Shown here: one piece after another, positions 9,741 through 18,949 of the stretch
Numbering within the stretch: the stretch's first letter is position 1
Layout of the letters: every line of letters starts with the position of its first letter
Source: Chara braunii
Lineage: Eukaryota; Streptophyta; Charophyceae; Charales; Characeae
Direction: 5' to 3'
Assembly (NCBI GenBank): GCA_003427395.1
Contig: BFEA01000704.1
Coordinates: forward strand, 356,371 to 384,513
DNA length: 28,143 bases
Translations under genes and position numbers: made by a program
The notes under the pieces: generated by a model
Database searches by the model: none
The model's input: only the letters and a program-made list of their open reading frames with translations
What the model was told of the DNA's origin: nothing

Positions 9741-10198
9741 GGGATGGGGCGCCCTCCTCGTCTCCCCATTCATAGGCAACATCACGGAAATGAACGGAAA
9801 AGCAAGAATCTGCTAGATTGGAAAATATTTTTTTATTTATTAAAAACGAAAGTATGTTCTCTCTCCCTTTCTCCTCCTCTCCTCCTTCTTCCTCCTCCTC
9901 TCCCTCCTCCTCCTCCCCTTTTCCCTCTGATAGATAGATGGGATCCACTGATCGATTGATTTGAGTGAGTGGAGTTAGCGATTGAATTTGATCGATGTTG
10001 ATTGAAATTGATTGAAAACTTGGTTGATGCAATGAGCCCACAGTTCGAACAGCATCACAACACACAACGTTTGGCCGCACGAGGCCGCAGCAGGGCTTCC
10101 GCAGCACAGAAGAGTGAGAAAAAAGATGTGGACGCCACTGCTGTCAGACTTTTGTATGCAACGCTTCAGTTGGCCAACCTGGGACTTCCTGGCCGTGT
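9741..10198 (+). other. No gene seen
   Basis: A mix of AT-rich DNA, a second CT tract and GATTGA(A/T)-type short repeats near 9950-10020. No domain or convincing splice pair is visible. Confidence 0.4.
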
Positions 10199-10545
10199 TG
10201 CGGTCGGTCTTTGACGCATCCGCAATGTTACACTGATTTTCTTTGGAGTTGGGCCACTGACTGGACTTGCCTGGACTGTTCAAGTCCGATCTGTGCGGAA
10301 CTGGACGGTTCAGGACTGGACTGACCCGGACTAGACTGGACAGGCCTGAACCGCTAACCCACTGCCTACAGACTAATTGCGGTCGGCCTTTGATGCATCG
10401 GGAGTGTTCATGGACTTTCTCGAACTTGGGCCGCTGACCGGACATGACTGGACTGTACGGAACTGCACGGTCCAGGACTGGGCCGTACTGGTCTAGGCTG
10501 GACAGGACTGGACTTTCTAACCCACCAGGGTACCGACTAACTTGG
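10199..10545 (+). repeat. Tandem duplication, 179-bp period
   Basis: TGCGGTCGGTCTTTGACGCAT at 10199 is repeated as TGCGGTCGGCCTTTGATGCAT at 10378. Both are followed by a GGACTTGGGCC-like block, then many GGACTGGAC motifs, and end in CTAACCCAC...GACTAA. The copies are moderately diverged. Confidence 0.75.
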
Positions 10546-11350
10546 AATGCCTACCTACTAGACTGGTACTGTTTGTACATGGGAATCTTGGGACGATGAC
10601 TGGGACAGGACGCTGATACTTGTGAAATCCTTCATTGAAGTCGTTGATATTGATTGGAATTGAATTTGATTGATTGACTTTGATTGATTGAATTTTGATT
10701 GAACTCCTCCTCCTCCTCTTAATCGCCTGGTGCTTTGAAGACGGAGATGATACGGGGGTCCGTGACAACGGCAGCGAGCAACCATGACAACGAACGACAA
10801 CGCGGCGTCAAATGAATTAGGCGGGCGGATTCAGTTGTTTATATCTTCCCTCCTGACTCATTGTAAGTGCAGCGTGCGAGAGAGTGCTGCCAAGTCTGGA
10901 AGACGGACCCGGGTCTGAAGAATGGTCACAACATGTCTTGGGGGGCTCCGCTGACCTGGACAAGCATCCCAGGCAGTCCCTTCTTTCTTTTGGAGTCCTC
11001 GAACAGGGTCCGGACGCTCCGAACTGGATCCCAGACCCGGGTATCTGGATCCAGGCTGTCTGGATCATGACACAGACTTCTGTCTCACATTCGTAGGGGA
11101 ACAAGGGGCTTGGTGATAATGGTGGTTTATGGACTTGAAACTCACAAGTTCTGATGTTGAAAAGTGACAGGTGTGGAACCGGTTTGCAGGAGAAGTTATG
11201 TCCTGATATGCGCTCCGGGCATACTTCTGATATGCCCTCTGGGCCATCCGTTAAAATTGGAACGATACAGAGAAGATTTGCTTGGCCGCTGAAAAAGGGC
11301 GGAGGGTAAAGAGGGTTACTTCTGACAGTGAACAATTTCAAGGTGACGGT
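10546..11350 (+). other. No supported gene
   Basis: Contains GATTGATTGA-rich DNA around 10640-10700, and CTGGATCC/GGTCCGGAC motifs at 10940-11070. The minus-strand frame 10817-11341 (174 codons) has no recognisable domain and overlaps these motifs. Confidence 0.4.
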
Positions 11351-11533
11351 GAGCCTCCCTGGGTCGAGGGTCCACTAGCAAAGAGGATTGGATTAAGCGC
11401 CTGAATCTCGACGCCTTCGTGGAGAGGTGTAGAAAATCGAGATTGCACTGCTTTTCTGCATCTGTGGATAGAACACATCCAGATTCAGGAGCTCAATGCA
11501 ATCCTCTTCGCTAGTGGGACCTCACCCCTGAAG
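11351..11533. repeat. Long imperfect hairpin (foldback/MITE or structured RNA)
   Basis: The left arm from 11369, GGTCCACTAGCAAAGAGGAT, matches the reverse complement of the right arm ending at 11521, GGTCCCACTAGCGAAGAGGAT. Pairing continues through CTGAATCT on both sides and weakly inward as far as AGAAAA, leaving a loop of about 15 bases near 11436-11450. Outer bases pair loosely back to 11351. The element is about 150-180 bp with no coding content. A foldback transposon is the simplest reading; a small-RNA precursor is possible. Confidence 0.7.
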
Positions 11534-11555
11534 CCCTCAACAGCATAGTTGAGGG
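11534..11555. repeat. Perfect 8-bp stem-loop
   Basis: CCCTCAAC, six loop bases and GTTGAGGG. It directly adjoins the larger hairpin. It could be part of a terminal structure or chance. Confidence 0.6.
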
Positions 11556-11950
11556 AAGTGAGGTGAGACTTTGCTTTAGTAAAAATCGTTTGTGGACCGG
11601 AATTTGCTGAAACGATGGGTAATATTATTATTGTTCAGATTTGTTCTTAATTTATGACGGTATTATGTCTATCTTTTGTGTTTGCTGCTACAGTGTGTGG
11701 TCACTTTAAAAGTCATCAGTCCCCGACAATCAGTAGAAGTGAAACATAGTTTCATCTTTATCATGGAGAAGATAGCATTCTCCCACTGAGTGAGTTCGGA
11801 CATGCAATCTGACATTTTGAACTGAATCTGGGTCCAATTTCGGCTGCATTCATTGAGGGAAAATAATGGCAGTATCACAGTTGTGTGAGCACTATGCTAT
11901 GCTGTCAATCTCAAAGTCCTCTTTGCTGTTGTAGGTGGACTTTCTCTAAG
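11556..11950 (+). other. No gene seen
   Basis: AT-rich intron-like sequence without a supported ORF or repeat. TTGCTGTTGTAG at about 11924-11935 resembles an acceptor but leads quickly to a stop in phase 0. Confidence 0.35.
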
Positions 11951-11988
11951 TTCCAACCTTTTTTTTTTTTTTTTTGGGTGTTCCAACC
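11951..11988 (-). mobile_element. Minimal poly-A insertion flanked by an 8-bp direct repeat
   Basis: TTCCAACC at 11951-11958 and 11981-11988 flanks 17 T plus GGGTG. Read on the minus strand this is CACCC followed by a poly-A tail between target duplications, the form of a severely 5'-truncated retroposon. Confidence 0.45.
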
Positions 11989-12032
11989 ATGTGTACCTTT
12001 TGCCCTTGGTTGTTTTTGTGTGTGGTTTGCAG

Positions 12033-12089
12033 CTATTCAAACTTCCCCACAAATCCAAAACCTTTCTGAAAACGATGCGTTCTCCTCTG
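12033..12089 (+). CDS. Candidate 57-bp exon
   Basis: Strong splice signals frame it: GTGTGTGGTTTGCAG before it and TCTCCTCTG|GTAAGT after it. The length is 19 codons, and the phase-0 reading is open (LFKLPHKSKTFLKTMRSPL), which fits the phase-0 exons at 7795 and 23212. A second frame is also open, there is no motif, and it could be a decoy exon. Confidence 0.4.
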
Positions 12090-12384
12090 GTAAGTTAAGT
12101 TTTCATTACCAGGTCCTTCCTCTCTGTCCCTTTTTCCCTTTCCCTTTCTTTGCTAGGCGTCAATTAATCTAAAAACGTCAACCTTCACTCTGCTTCCGAT
12201 GCTGATTGGCGTCTGGTAGGACACTGGTGAGATTAACACTTCCGATTGTTTTACCTCTTAAATAAGTCCCTGATTGGACTAGGCATGAGTCTCTGATTAA
12301 GCTTTGGAAGTGGACTCTTATTGATCTGAGTATAGTGTTGATTACACTCTGATCTTACGCTGATGGAATTGGACTGTTGTTTCA
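12090..12384 (+). other. Intron-like sequence
   Basis: Begins with the GTAAGT donor and a CT-rich stretch. From about 12180 it becomes GATTGGACT/CTGATTA-type degenerate repeat leading into the 12-bp array. Confidence 0.45.
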
Positions 12385-12462
12385 ACTGTTGATTGGACTG
12401 TTGATTGGACTGTTGATTGGACTGTTGATTGGACTGTTGATCGGACTGTTGATTGGACTGAT
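12385..12462 (+). repeat. 12-bp tandem repeat (GATTGGACTGTT)n
   Basis: About six copies with a single C variant near 12442. Looser derivatives extend over about 12180-12660 (GATTAGACT, GATTATGCT), suggesting an old array with a recently amplified core. Confidence 0.9.
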
Positions 12463-12774
12463 GATTATGGGAGTTGTCATTAAGCTCATCTTATCTGCTC
12501 GTCGAACTTTTGATTAAACAAACTCTCAATAATGACCGTTGATTAGACTCTTACTGTTTTACACACCATTATGGTTGGACCGTTATACTCTCAATGGACT
12601 ATCATTAGGCTTCGATTAGCGTCCGATTAGACTGTGACTTCGATTCTTGATTATGCTGTGATTATACTTTTTGAGTGCACAAAGCGGCGGTCGTTTCATC
12701 AATTTGAGGTTTTACAGGGAAGGAGGAACAGGGGCAATGTCTCCCTTGCCGGGATGCTTTGTTTAGGAGTGTAG

Positions 12775-12810
12775 CTTACAAGGATCAGTGGGGAGAAACT
12801 CAAAATCCAG
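12775..12810 (+). CDS. Candidate 36-bp microexon a
   Basis: Lies between AGTGTAG and CCAG|GTAACT. In phase 0 it encodes LTRISGEKLKIQ, closely similar to ITRINGKKYKVQ from 12922-12957. The acceptor is weak. Because GTGGGACCTTGC downstream also occurs in other repeats (12822, 12890 inverted, 16425), this may be a duplicated repeat and not an exon. Confidence 0.25.
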
Positions 12811-12921
12811 GTAACTGGTGGGACCTTGCACCCTCCTTCCCCCCCCCCCCCCTCTTTCCCTAGATGATTCACAGGTAGCAGGGCAAGGTCCCACTTCAGG
12901 GTTCTTTTTTCTGCACTGTAG

Positions 12922-12957
12922 ATTACGAGGATCAATGGCAAGAAATACAAAGTCCAG
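12922..12957 (+). CDS. Candidate 36-bp microexon b
   Basis: Framed by TTCTTTTTTCTGCACTGTAG and AGTCCAG|GTAAGT, both strong sites. It encodes ITRINGKKYKVQ in phase 0 at both ends, compatible with the main gene. It pairs with 12775-12810 as a possible duplicated, mutually exclusive exon. It is short and has no motif. Confidence 0.35.
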
Positions 12958-12982
12958 GTAAGTGGTAGGACCTTACCCCGGC

Positions 12983-13211
12983 GGATGATTCGTTGATACC
13001 AGCCTTAGGCGTCTTTCACAACATGCGTGTTGAAGAGGGAGGCAAACTAGGAGGTTGCTCTTCATCGGTGGGCCTGGCCTATGGACCCGATTCCTAAGGA
13101 TGATTCTTCAATACCAGACTTAGGCATCTTTCACAACATGTGTGTTGAAAACGGAGGCAAACTAGGAGGTTGCTCTTCATCGGTGGGCCTGCCCTATGGA
13201 CCCGATTCCTG
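12983..13211 (+). repeat. Tandem duplication, 115-bp period
   Basis: GGATGATTCGTTGATACCAG at 12983 recurs as GGATGATTCTTCAATACCAG at 13098. Both continue with CTTAGGC(G/A)TCTTTCACAACAT, GGAGGCAAACTAGGAGGTTG and GACCCGATTCCT. The copies are highly similar. A fragment of the unit (AACTAGGAGGTT) follows at 13228. Confidence 0.85.
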
Positions 13212-13930
13212 GCTTAAAAAAGAAAATAAAAACTAGGAGGTTCCTTCCCACAAGAGAATGACGAGTCCATCATTGAAGGCGAAAAAAAAAAAGAAAAGAA
13301 GTACCATGGATTGGGCTTGAAGTTTGCAGTTGGAAGTGAGCAGGGCACTCTGCTGGAACTTTGGCACTTGCAAAGAAAATGGTTATGTGCAGCATGCAGA
13401 CTTGAACCACCACTGCATTTGCACGTGATCCGTCAAACCTAAGGAGGCCCAGTATGATACGAGTTTCTGGCATTCCAAGTGAGATAATCCGGGCCTACAG
13501 TGGTCATGACTTCAGAAAAAAGGAGACCCTGGCAGCAAAAAGGAGACTTTGCCAGCAGCCTTGAATCACCAGTACATCGCCCAGGCAAACGTGAGAATCG
13601 GAATTGAGCCAATCAGCAGATTTCGGGTGAACAGTGCTACCAGACCAAAATGCATGATGGTGCCAGCCAAAAAAGAACAAAAGTGTGTCGCTGGCAGTTT
13701 GGCGAACCTTGGCGTGCAGTGCAGATCCGCACGGCAAAAAGAGGCTCGGAGGTACTGGTGGTTTGAGCCACCTCTAGATCCAGGTGTGACCTGTGGAGCC
13801 TAATTAGACCCAGTATTGTCCTGGTTTCGTCTAGGCCAAGGGGGGGGGAACCCCATTGAGTGCCACGGCCCCCTGTCATCAACCTTGATGTCCAGCAATC
13901 TGAGGGGCTCCTTTCCATTTTGCCACTGCA
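13212..13930 (+). other. Repeat-derived sequence upstream of the integrase
   Basis: Includes a diverged copy of the repeat at 4600-4790 (13630-13790). The 13816 frame opens here but shows no integrase resemblance until about 13960. No reverse transcriptase or RNase H was found upstream. Confidence 0.45.
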
Positions 13931-13959
13931 TCCCTTGGGGTATGCTGGCCTGCGCTGGC

Positions 13960-15265
13960 TCGTCTGTCGCTATGAGCATGAAGGCCGACTGTATTACATA
14001 TATCCAGGGTGGCCAGGTCTGTCAACGGAACAAAAGCTCCACACAGGCATCGCTCGGTCTGCTGCGACCGTTGCCTGTTCCGTCTGGTCCCGGAGACTCA
14101 GTGTCCATCGTCCCTATGGACACGAAAGTCAGGAGCCGCAATGGTAAGAGTCAAGTGATGGTAGGAGTAGATAGAATTAGTAAATTTGCTGTTTTAATTC
14201 CGCTGCCCACTGAGGCGAAGACTGATTTGGTGATTAGAGAGTTCTTCAATCACTGGGTGAAAGACTATGGACACCCACTAACGATAGTTAGTGATAGAGA
14301 TAGTAGATTAACGGGCGAGCAATGGCAACAGTTGATGAAAGTATATGGGTCAAAACTCACCATGTCTTCAGGTGGACACCCGGAGACCAATGGCCCGACC
14401 GAGCAAATGAACAAACTGCTCCAGCAAGTGCTACGCCTTTACATTAGGCCCGACCAGATCGATTGGGAGGAACATCTTCCCTAAGTGCAGTATGCGTATA
14501 ACAACTCGGTGCACTTGTCTACTGCACGCACATGAAATGCACAAAGGTTGGCAACCCTGGCGTCCGATTGACTGTCTGGACCCGGATCAGATTCACAGGT
14601 TGCCACCCGGTACCAAGGAATTTGCTATCCAATATAAGAAGGATTTTTTTTTTATTTTTTTTTTTAAAGCTATGTTCTTCTCTCAATTTCACCTCACACT
14701 ACCTACCTACCAGAAGGATTTAGAACAGGTCAAGAAGAACATCCTTAAAGTCCAGCATCAGATGGTGGAGCAATCAAACAAACACCGACGTCCGTCACAG
14801 TTTGCTGTAGGAGATTTGGTGTGGGTAAAATCTAAGGAGTTCGTTCCGGAGGAAGGGATCTCGCAGAAACTGCTACCTGCATATAGGGGGCCATGGAAAG
14901 TCTCAGATGTCAAAGGAGAGGCAGATGGTCCGTCCTACGCTATCGAGATTCCACCCCACCTGCATACGTATCCCGTATTCCACGCATCTAAGTTGCTTCC
15001 CTGTATTGCAAACGACCAGTCTCCCTCCCGACGTTCCATGATTCCACCTGACATGGATGGAGGGTATGACGTAGACCGGATACTGGCTGAAGATACTTTC
15101 CGAACAGGTCGCCTAGGGAGGCTGCAGAGGCAATACAAGGTTAGGTTTGCCTATCAGGAACCCAGCGAAGAGCACTGGTTCCCTAGGGAAGGATGAGTAC
15201 AGACAGCCCCTCACATTGTCTCCTATTATGAGAGCGCTGGACGGGTAGTAAATGTGCATGATTGA
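13960..15265 (+). pseudogene. Ty3/gypsy integrase with chromodomain-like tail, degraded
   Basis: The order fits a plant-type chromovirus pol 3' end: a zinc-finger remnant (QVCQRNKSST near 14010, with the first Cys of the usual CxxC replaced by Gly), a catalytic core, a GPF/Y-like region (VGDLVWVKS) and a chromodomain-like end (YDVDRILAED, YKVRF, HWFP). In the frame starting at 13816 the triad is Asp102, Asp160 and Glu196, giving D,D(35)E. Damage includes a stop at 14482-14484, a frameshift before about 14535, a small insertion at 14647-14711 and a TGA at 15194-15196; homology continues past that TGA (HIVSYYESAGRVVNVHD) to a final stop at 15263-15265. It is inactive and lies inside the large intron. 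Confidence 0.88.
14647..14711 (-). mobile_element. Truncated poly-A retroposon inside the integrase, 10-bp target duplication
   Basis: AGAAGGATTT occurs at 14637-14646 and again at 14712-14721. Between them, on the minus strand, is GGTAGGTAGGTAGTGTGAGG, then ATTGAGAGAAGAACATAG and an A-rich tail. The insert plus one duplication is 75 bp, so the reading frame is preserved without a stop. The same tail sequence occurs at about 16570-16641. It is probably the 3' end of a SINE family. Confidence 0.8.
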
Positions 15266-15380
15266 TAAAGTTGAGATCTTTCTCAAAGGACCTCAAAATT
15301 AGGCCGTTTGGAGTGAAAGGATTCACAAGGCAGACACCAGTCCCGGTCCCAGGGTCCCTACAAGTCCCAAGTCCCAGGGC

Positions 15381-16202
15381 TGTCCCGCAGGGTAGGCTGT
15401 AGGGTCTAGAGGCCGAAGTGTCGTAGGCTGCTAGGTGTCGGTACCGAAGCGTCGTAGGTCGGTAGGAGTTAGTCTGGTACCTGACAAGAAAAGTCAGAAG
15501 CGTCCAGTCCAGTCTGACAGTCCCAAGTCCAATTTTGCAGCATGTCCCAGGAAAGTCCGGAAGCTACCAGACCAACAAAATGTTTGCAGCAGACAGGCCG
15601 AGGCTGACCGGTACCGGTCTGAAGCAGGCCAAGCCAAGCCAAGTCCTATATTTAGCTGCTACAGTGCAGCGGCTCATCACTTGTTCGGTTGCAAGATGCG
15701 GAAGCGCTGCTGCTGCTCGTGCGTTAAGGCAACTTGGGAGCTGCGCACCCGAAGAAGACGAGGACGCACGCACGTGACTCCATAGCTAGGGTAGAGATAG
15801 ACCAGGAGGATGGCGGCCATGGCCGCCAATGTGTGAAGCTTATTTGAGTGGGTGTAGCCAGGGTGACGACCTAGGCTAGAGCGAGAGAGAGAGGGAGAGA
15901 GTGAGGCAGAGCGAGCCAAGTCAGAGAGTGAAGCGAGAAGCGAGAGAGAGAGAGAGAAGAGGGAAGAGAGAGAAACCATAGCCGCCACCTGATTGAGATC
16001 CGCTGTGTGTGTGGGTGTGCGGCAGAGCCGCTGGAGACGAACATTCTTGTATCTTGATAATAATATTGGAGACGACATCTTCCAGTGTTGATTGTATCTC
16101 GATTTGGCTTCTCACGTGTGATCTCTCATGTGAATGTTCATTGATGTATGCGAGCTTGAACTTGACGAGTACTTGGCTCATTTCACGTCTCTTCTGAATA
16201 CA
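15381..16202 (+). repeat. Possible 3' LTR or 3' untranslated remnant of the gypsy element
   Basis: This follows the integrase end and could run from TGTCCCGCAG to GAATACA, giving TG...CA ends. It includes a TATATTTA at about 15650 and a GA-rich stretch near 15880-15970. No second LTR is in the window, and no polypurine tract sits directly before 15381, so the borders are guesses. Confidence 0.25.
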
Positions 16203-16560
16203 AGTGTGCTCATGGTTCCCCATCTACCTTTCCTCTCCCCCTTTTCCTTTTATGTTAGCAAGGATGACCCATGGATGGAGGTCCCACTTGGACAGATTAA
16301 AAGATATACTTGTCATTGATCTTTGTCTATTCACTGAAGGTCGTGGGTTCGGATCCCCGCGGGGAGCACCAAAAAACAGAAGAAAAGGGATGGCCAGTTC
16401 CTCTTCATCACCACAAGTGGGACCTTGCGCCTGGTCTTCCTCAGCATTAGCTGACTCACACACTTACCCACGTGTCCTTGCTGTCACTGCGGCCATTGTT
16501 TATCCTTTTTCTTTTGTGCTTTGACTGTTGGAGCAATTGTCCCAGGGACTTGAACTCATG
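16203..16560 (+). other. No gene; tRNA B-box-like motif
   Basis: GTGGGTTCGGATCCCCGC at about 16343 resembles a tRNA T-arm, and AGTGGGACCTTGC at 16424 is shared with 12815-12825. On the minus strand, GAGTTCAAGTCCC near 16548 is another B-box-like motif just beside the poly-A retroposon. These are probably SINE pieces. Confidence 0.35.
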
Positions 16561-16569
16561 ACCATCATG

Positions 16570-16641
16570 AGTTCTTTTTTTTTTTTATTACAACTTTCTA
16601 TATTCTTCTCTCAATTATCCCTCACACTACCTACCTACCTA
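16570..16641 (-). mobile_element. Second copy of the poly-A retroposon tail
   Basis: On the minus strand GGTAGGTAGGTAGTGTGAGG is followed by a degenerate ATTGAGAGAAGAATATAG and an A-rich tail, matching the insert in the integrase. The adjacent B-box-like motif suggests this family is tRNA-derived. Confidence 0.65.
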
Positions 16642-16689
16642 TATGTCTTAGCACCGCCCTCCACCCATGTAAAAAAATCACAGGGTAAT

Positions 16690-16698
16690 CCGAGGAAT

Positions 16699-16748
<50 letters not shown>

Positions 16749-17287
16749 GAGGAGGGAAAGGAGGGGGGTGAAACAGGCTATGGTGGTTTTGTTTATCTTT
16801 CCTACTGACTCTGATCGTGAAAGGGAGACGAAGCGACATGAAGTGGAGGACGAGGAAGAGGAGGGGGAGTGCGAGGACGAGGACGAGGAAGCTGAAGAGG
16901 AACACAGGGAGGAAAAGGAAGGTGAAAGCCTAAGGGTAGGGAGGCAGAAAGAGATGGAGCTGGAGGAGAAGGGGGAAGTCGCCGGAAGGGGGTTTGGGGT
17001 TCAAGGCGCGAAATCACGCAAGTGGTTAGATACGTGGTGGGAAATCGTGCTTTCTCTTTTATTTTCGTGTTATCGTGTGTGTGTGTGCATGTGTGTGTGT
17101 GTGTGTGTCTGAGGACAAAGGGGAAGGACAAGAAGAGGAGGGGAAAGTACAGAGGAGGGAAAGGCGGGAGAATAGGAAACCTTAGGGGGAAAGTTGAAGG
17201 GGTGTGCGGGGGGGATGCTAAGGGTGTGAAATTGCACCACCTGGCTGCACCATGTGGCACACATTTTTTCGTTTCCTTTCTTTTCCG

Positions 17288-17328
<41 letters not shown>

Positions 17329-17452
17329 NNNNNNNNNNNNNNNNNNNNNNNNNNNNNNNNNNNNNNNNNCCCGGAAGGGGGTTTGGGGTTCAAGGCGCGA
17401 AGTGGTTAGATACTTGGCGCGAAATCGTGCTTTCTTTTTTCTTTTCGTGTTA

Positions 17453-17514
<62 letters not shown>

Positions 17515-17525
17515 GTTTGCATCCG
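16690..17525 (+). repeat. About 390-bp tandem segmental duplication with GA/TG microsatellites
   Basis: AGTACAGAGGAGGGAAAGG occurs at 16744 and 17147. CCGGAAGGGGGTTTGGGGTT occurs at 16982 and 17371, each followed by GGTTAGATAC, AAATCGTGCTTTCT and a (TG)n run. A (GA)n run opens the block (16702-16743) and another closes it (17493-17513). The acidic frame at 16830-16950 (Glu/Asp-rich) arises from purine-rich DNA and is probably not a gene. Confidence 0.8.
17329..17369. other. Assembly gap (41 N)
   Basis: The gap begins directly after a (TG)n run and lies within the tandem duplication. Its true size is unknown, and further duplicate units could be missing. Confidence 0.98.
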
Positions 17526-17645
17526 TCGGTTGCCTCCACCTTTATGGCATCACCTGTCGCGTTTGTTTTTGCGAGCGGAGCCGCAACAGGTCATCTAGTA
17601 ATAATAATAGTGTCCGAGTACATCTCAGTAACCAAAAAATTGACC

Positions 17646-18190
17646 TCAGTCAATAATCACAAGTGGTACCCCCTCATGAGTCGGTTCAGCTGTTCGGGAC
17701 TCCACCTCTGGTGCGCGCTGCTCCTCCTCGGCATTGAGGACCTGGGTCGTGATCGAGTCTGGAACCACATAGCTGATATCCAATGAAGCTGTCGGGTCGA
17801 TCTTCAGAATGTAGGGCATGCACCGAGCCATCTCGTTGTCTTCCACACTTCCTCGGCCAGGGGAATATCTCCAGTCGCTCCAACCAAGACATCAACTCGC
17901 CCCTTGCCGTAAATGTAGTTATAGGATATCTCAAGGAAGAGGTCTCCATAAAGCTGCTTTCGGAAAGTTTGCATAGCGAAATCAGCACCAACAAGTTGGT
18001 TGTATCCATCTCCAAGATAAGGAACTGGTCCTTTCCCTCTGGAGGGGCCTGCTACCTCCGACTTGAGCTCGCCTGACATGTGAAAGTATGATCAGTCCCC
18101 CTCTTGTAGGTTACGTGCCAAAAGATAAGCAAGGTGTTGCACTGCCCTTCGTCTGCGCCTCGTTCCGGTAGCCAGCGTCACGATACGACC
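17646..18190 (-). pseudogene. Unidentified coding remnant, downstream part
   Basis: On the minus strand, IELTWTLVDLGRIVTLATG begins near 18190 and runs to QEGD and a single TGA near 18094. The same frame continues from the ATG at 18079 (SYFHMSGELKSEVAGPS, later GYNQLVGADFAMQTF, YIYGKGRVDVLVGATGDIP). Near 17845 the sense frame appears to shift to EDNEMARCMPYILKIDPTAS and ends at 17646 (LVIID-stop). One stop and one frameshift in otherwise protein-like sequence suggest decay or sequencing error. No family is recognised. Confidence 0.4.
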
Positions 18191-18215
18191 AAGATCCACT
18201 AAAGTCCAGGTGAGC

Positions 18216-18853
18216 TCAATCTTTGTGAGTGCCCCAGTTAAAGTAATCTCCGAGGTCAACGTCGCTCACGCAGTAAGGCTCTTGGTCCGGCTCATCGGTT
18301 TCTGATCTCTGCAAACAAATGGTTATGGGGATCCCAGATCTGGCTACCTCGCTCCTGATCCGCCTGTCCTGACACCTCTTGTCCTTACTGCCATTCTTGC
18401 TGAGGGGCTTCGGATTGCAGTCGTCGAAATCGGGAAGGGCTCCACCAGGTGCAGAAGGGACATGAGGAAACACCAAGTGTAGCCAGTGGTCCCTCCAACA
18501 GCTCTCGTTGCCAAAGATGTAATCAGCAATCCGATGGCAGGTCTCACCGTTCACCCCCTGCCCAGCCCCTCGTACACAGTAAGTGATTACCAATGTGTGC
18601 CTCGAGGTGAGAGACTCATTGGCTCTAATGGTGAAGGTCTGGCGTCCAGTATGGCCATATCGAAACTTCTCAATGAGCTTGCCCCACTTCGGAGCAGTAG
18701 AGCGTTGGTGGGCCAGCTTGATTAGTTTGGAGTCACAACCTGAGGGGCTAAGGATGGCCTTCCTGAGCGGCTCTGTCCAGAACAGAAGAACAATGGTAAG
18801 AATCACGCCCAAAAGAGCTCGGCCGGTCAGCAGCGACTGCGGAAAAGGTTCGC
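18216..18853 (-). CDS. Unidentified coding segment with one transmembrane helix
   Basis: The frame is open from a possible acceptor CTGGCCTGTTCAG (18854-18866) and contains no ATG, so it is either an internal exon or a remnant. After GEPFPQSLLTG comes a hydrophobic segment ALLGVILTIVLLFW. Then follows a Cys-containing region with three N-glycosylation sequons (two NES, one NGS), suggesting a type II or otherwise secretory-pathway protein. CATTTGTTTGCAG near 18309-18321 is a good internal acceptor, with GAG|GTAGCC 39 bp upstream as a possible phase-0 donor. The frame ends at 18216. It probably belongs with the fragment at 17646-18190. Function unknown. Confidence 0.4.
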
Positions 18854-18949
18854 CTGAACAGGCCAGGCAAGTCAACAACTCATGGGGAAAATGCCCATCT
18901 GAGTGGCCCCGGCCAGCAACAAATCAAGTGTAAAAGGCACACTGGAGTG

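Noticed and set aside
9166-10107. 313-codon minus-strand frame rich in Pro, Ser and His
   Set aside because: It is the translation of the GGATG minisatellite and CT-rich DNA; overlapping frames give equally periodic peptides.
16528-17112. 194-codon frame with a Glu/Asp-rich centre
   Set aside because: Built on (GA)n, purine-rich and (TG)n sequence, and the second copy of the duplication does not keep it.
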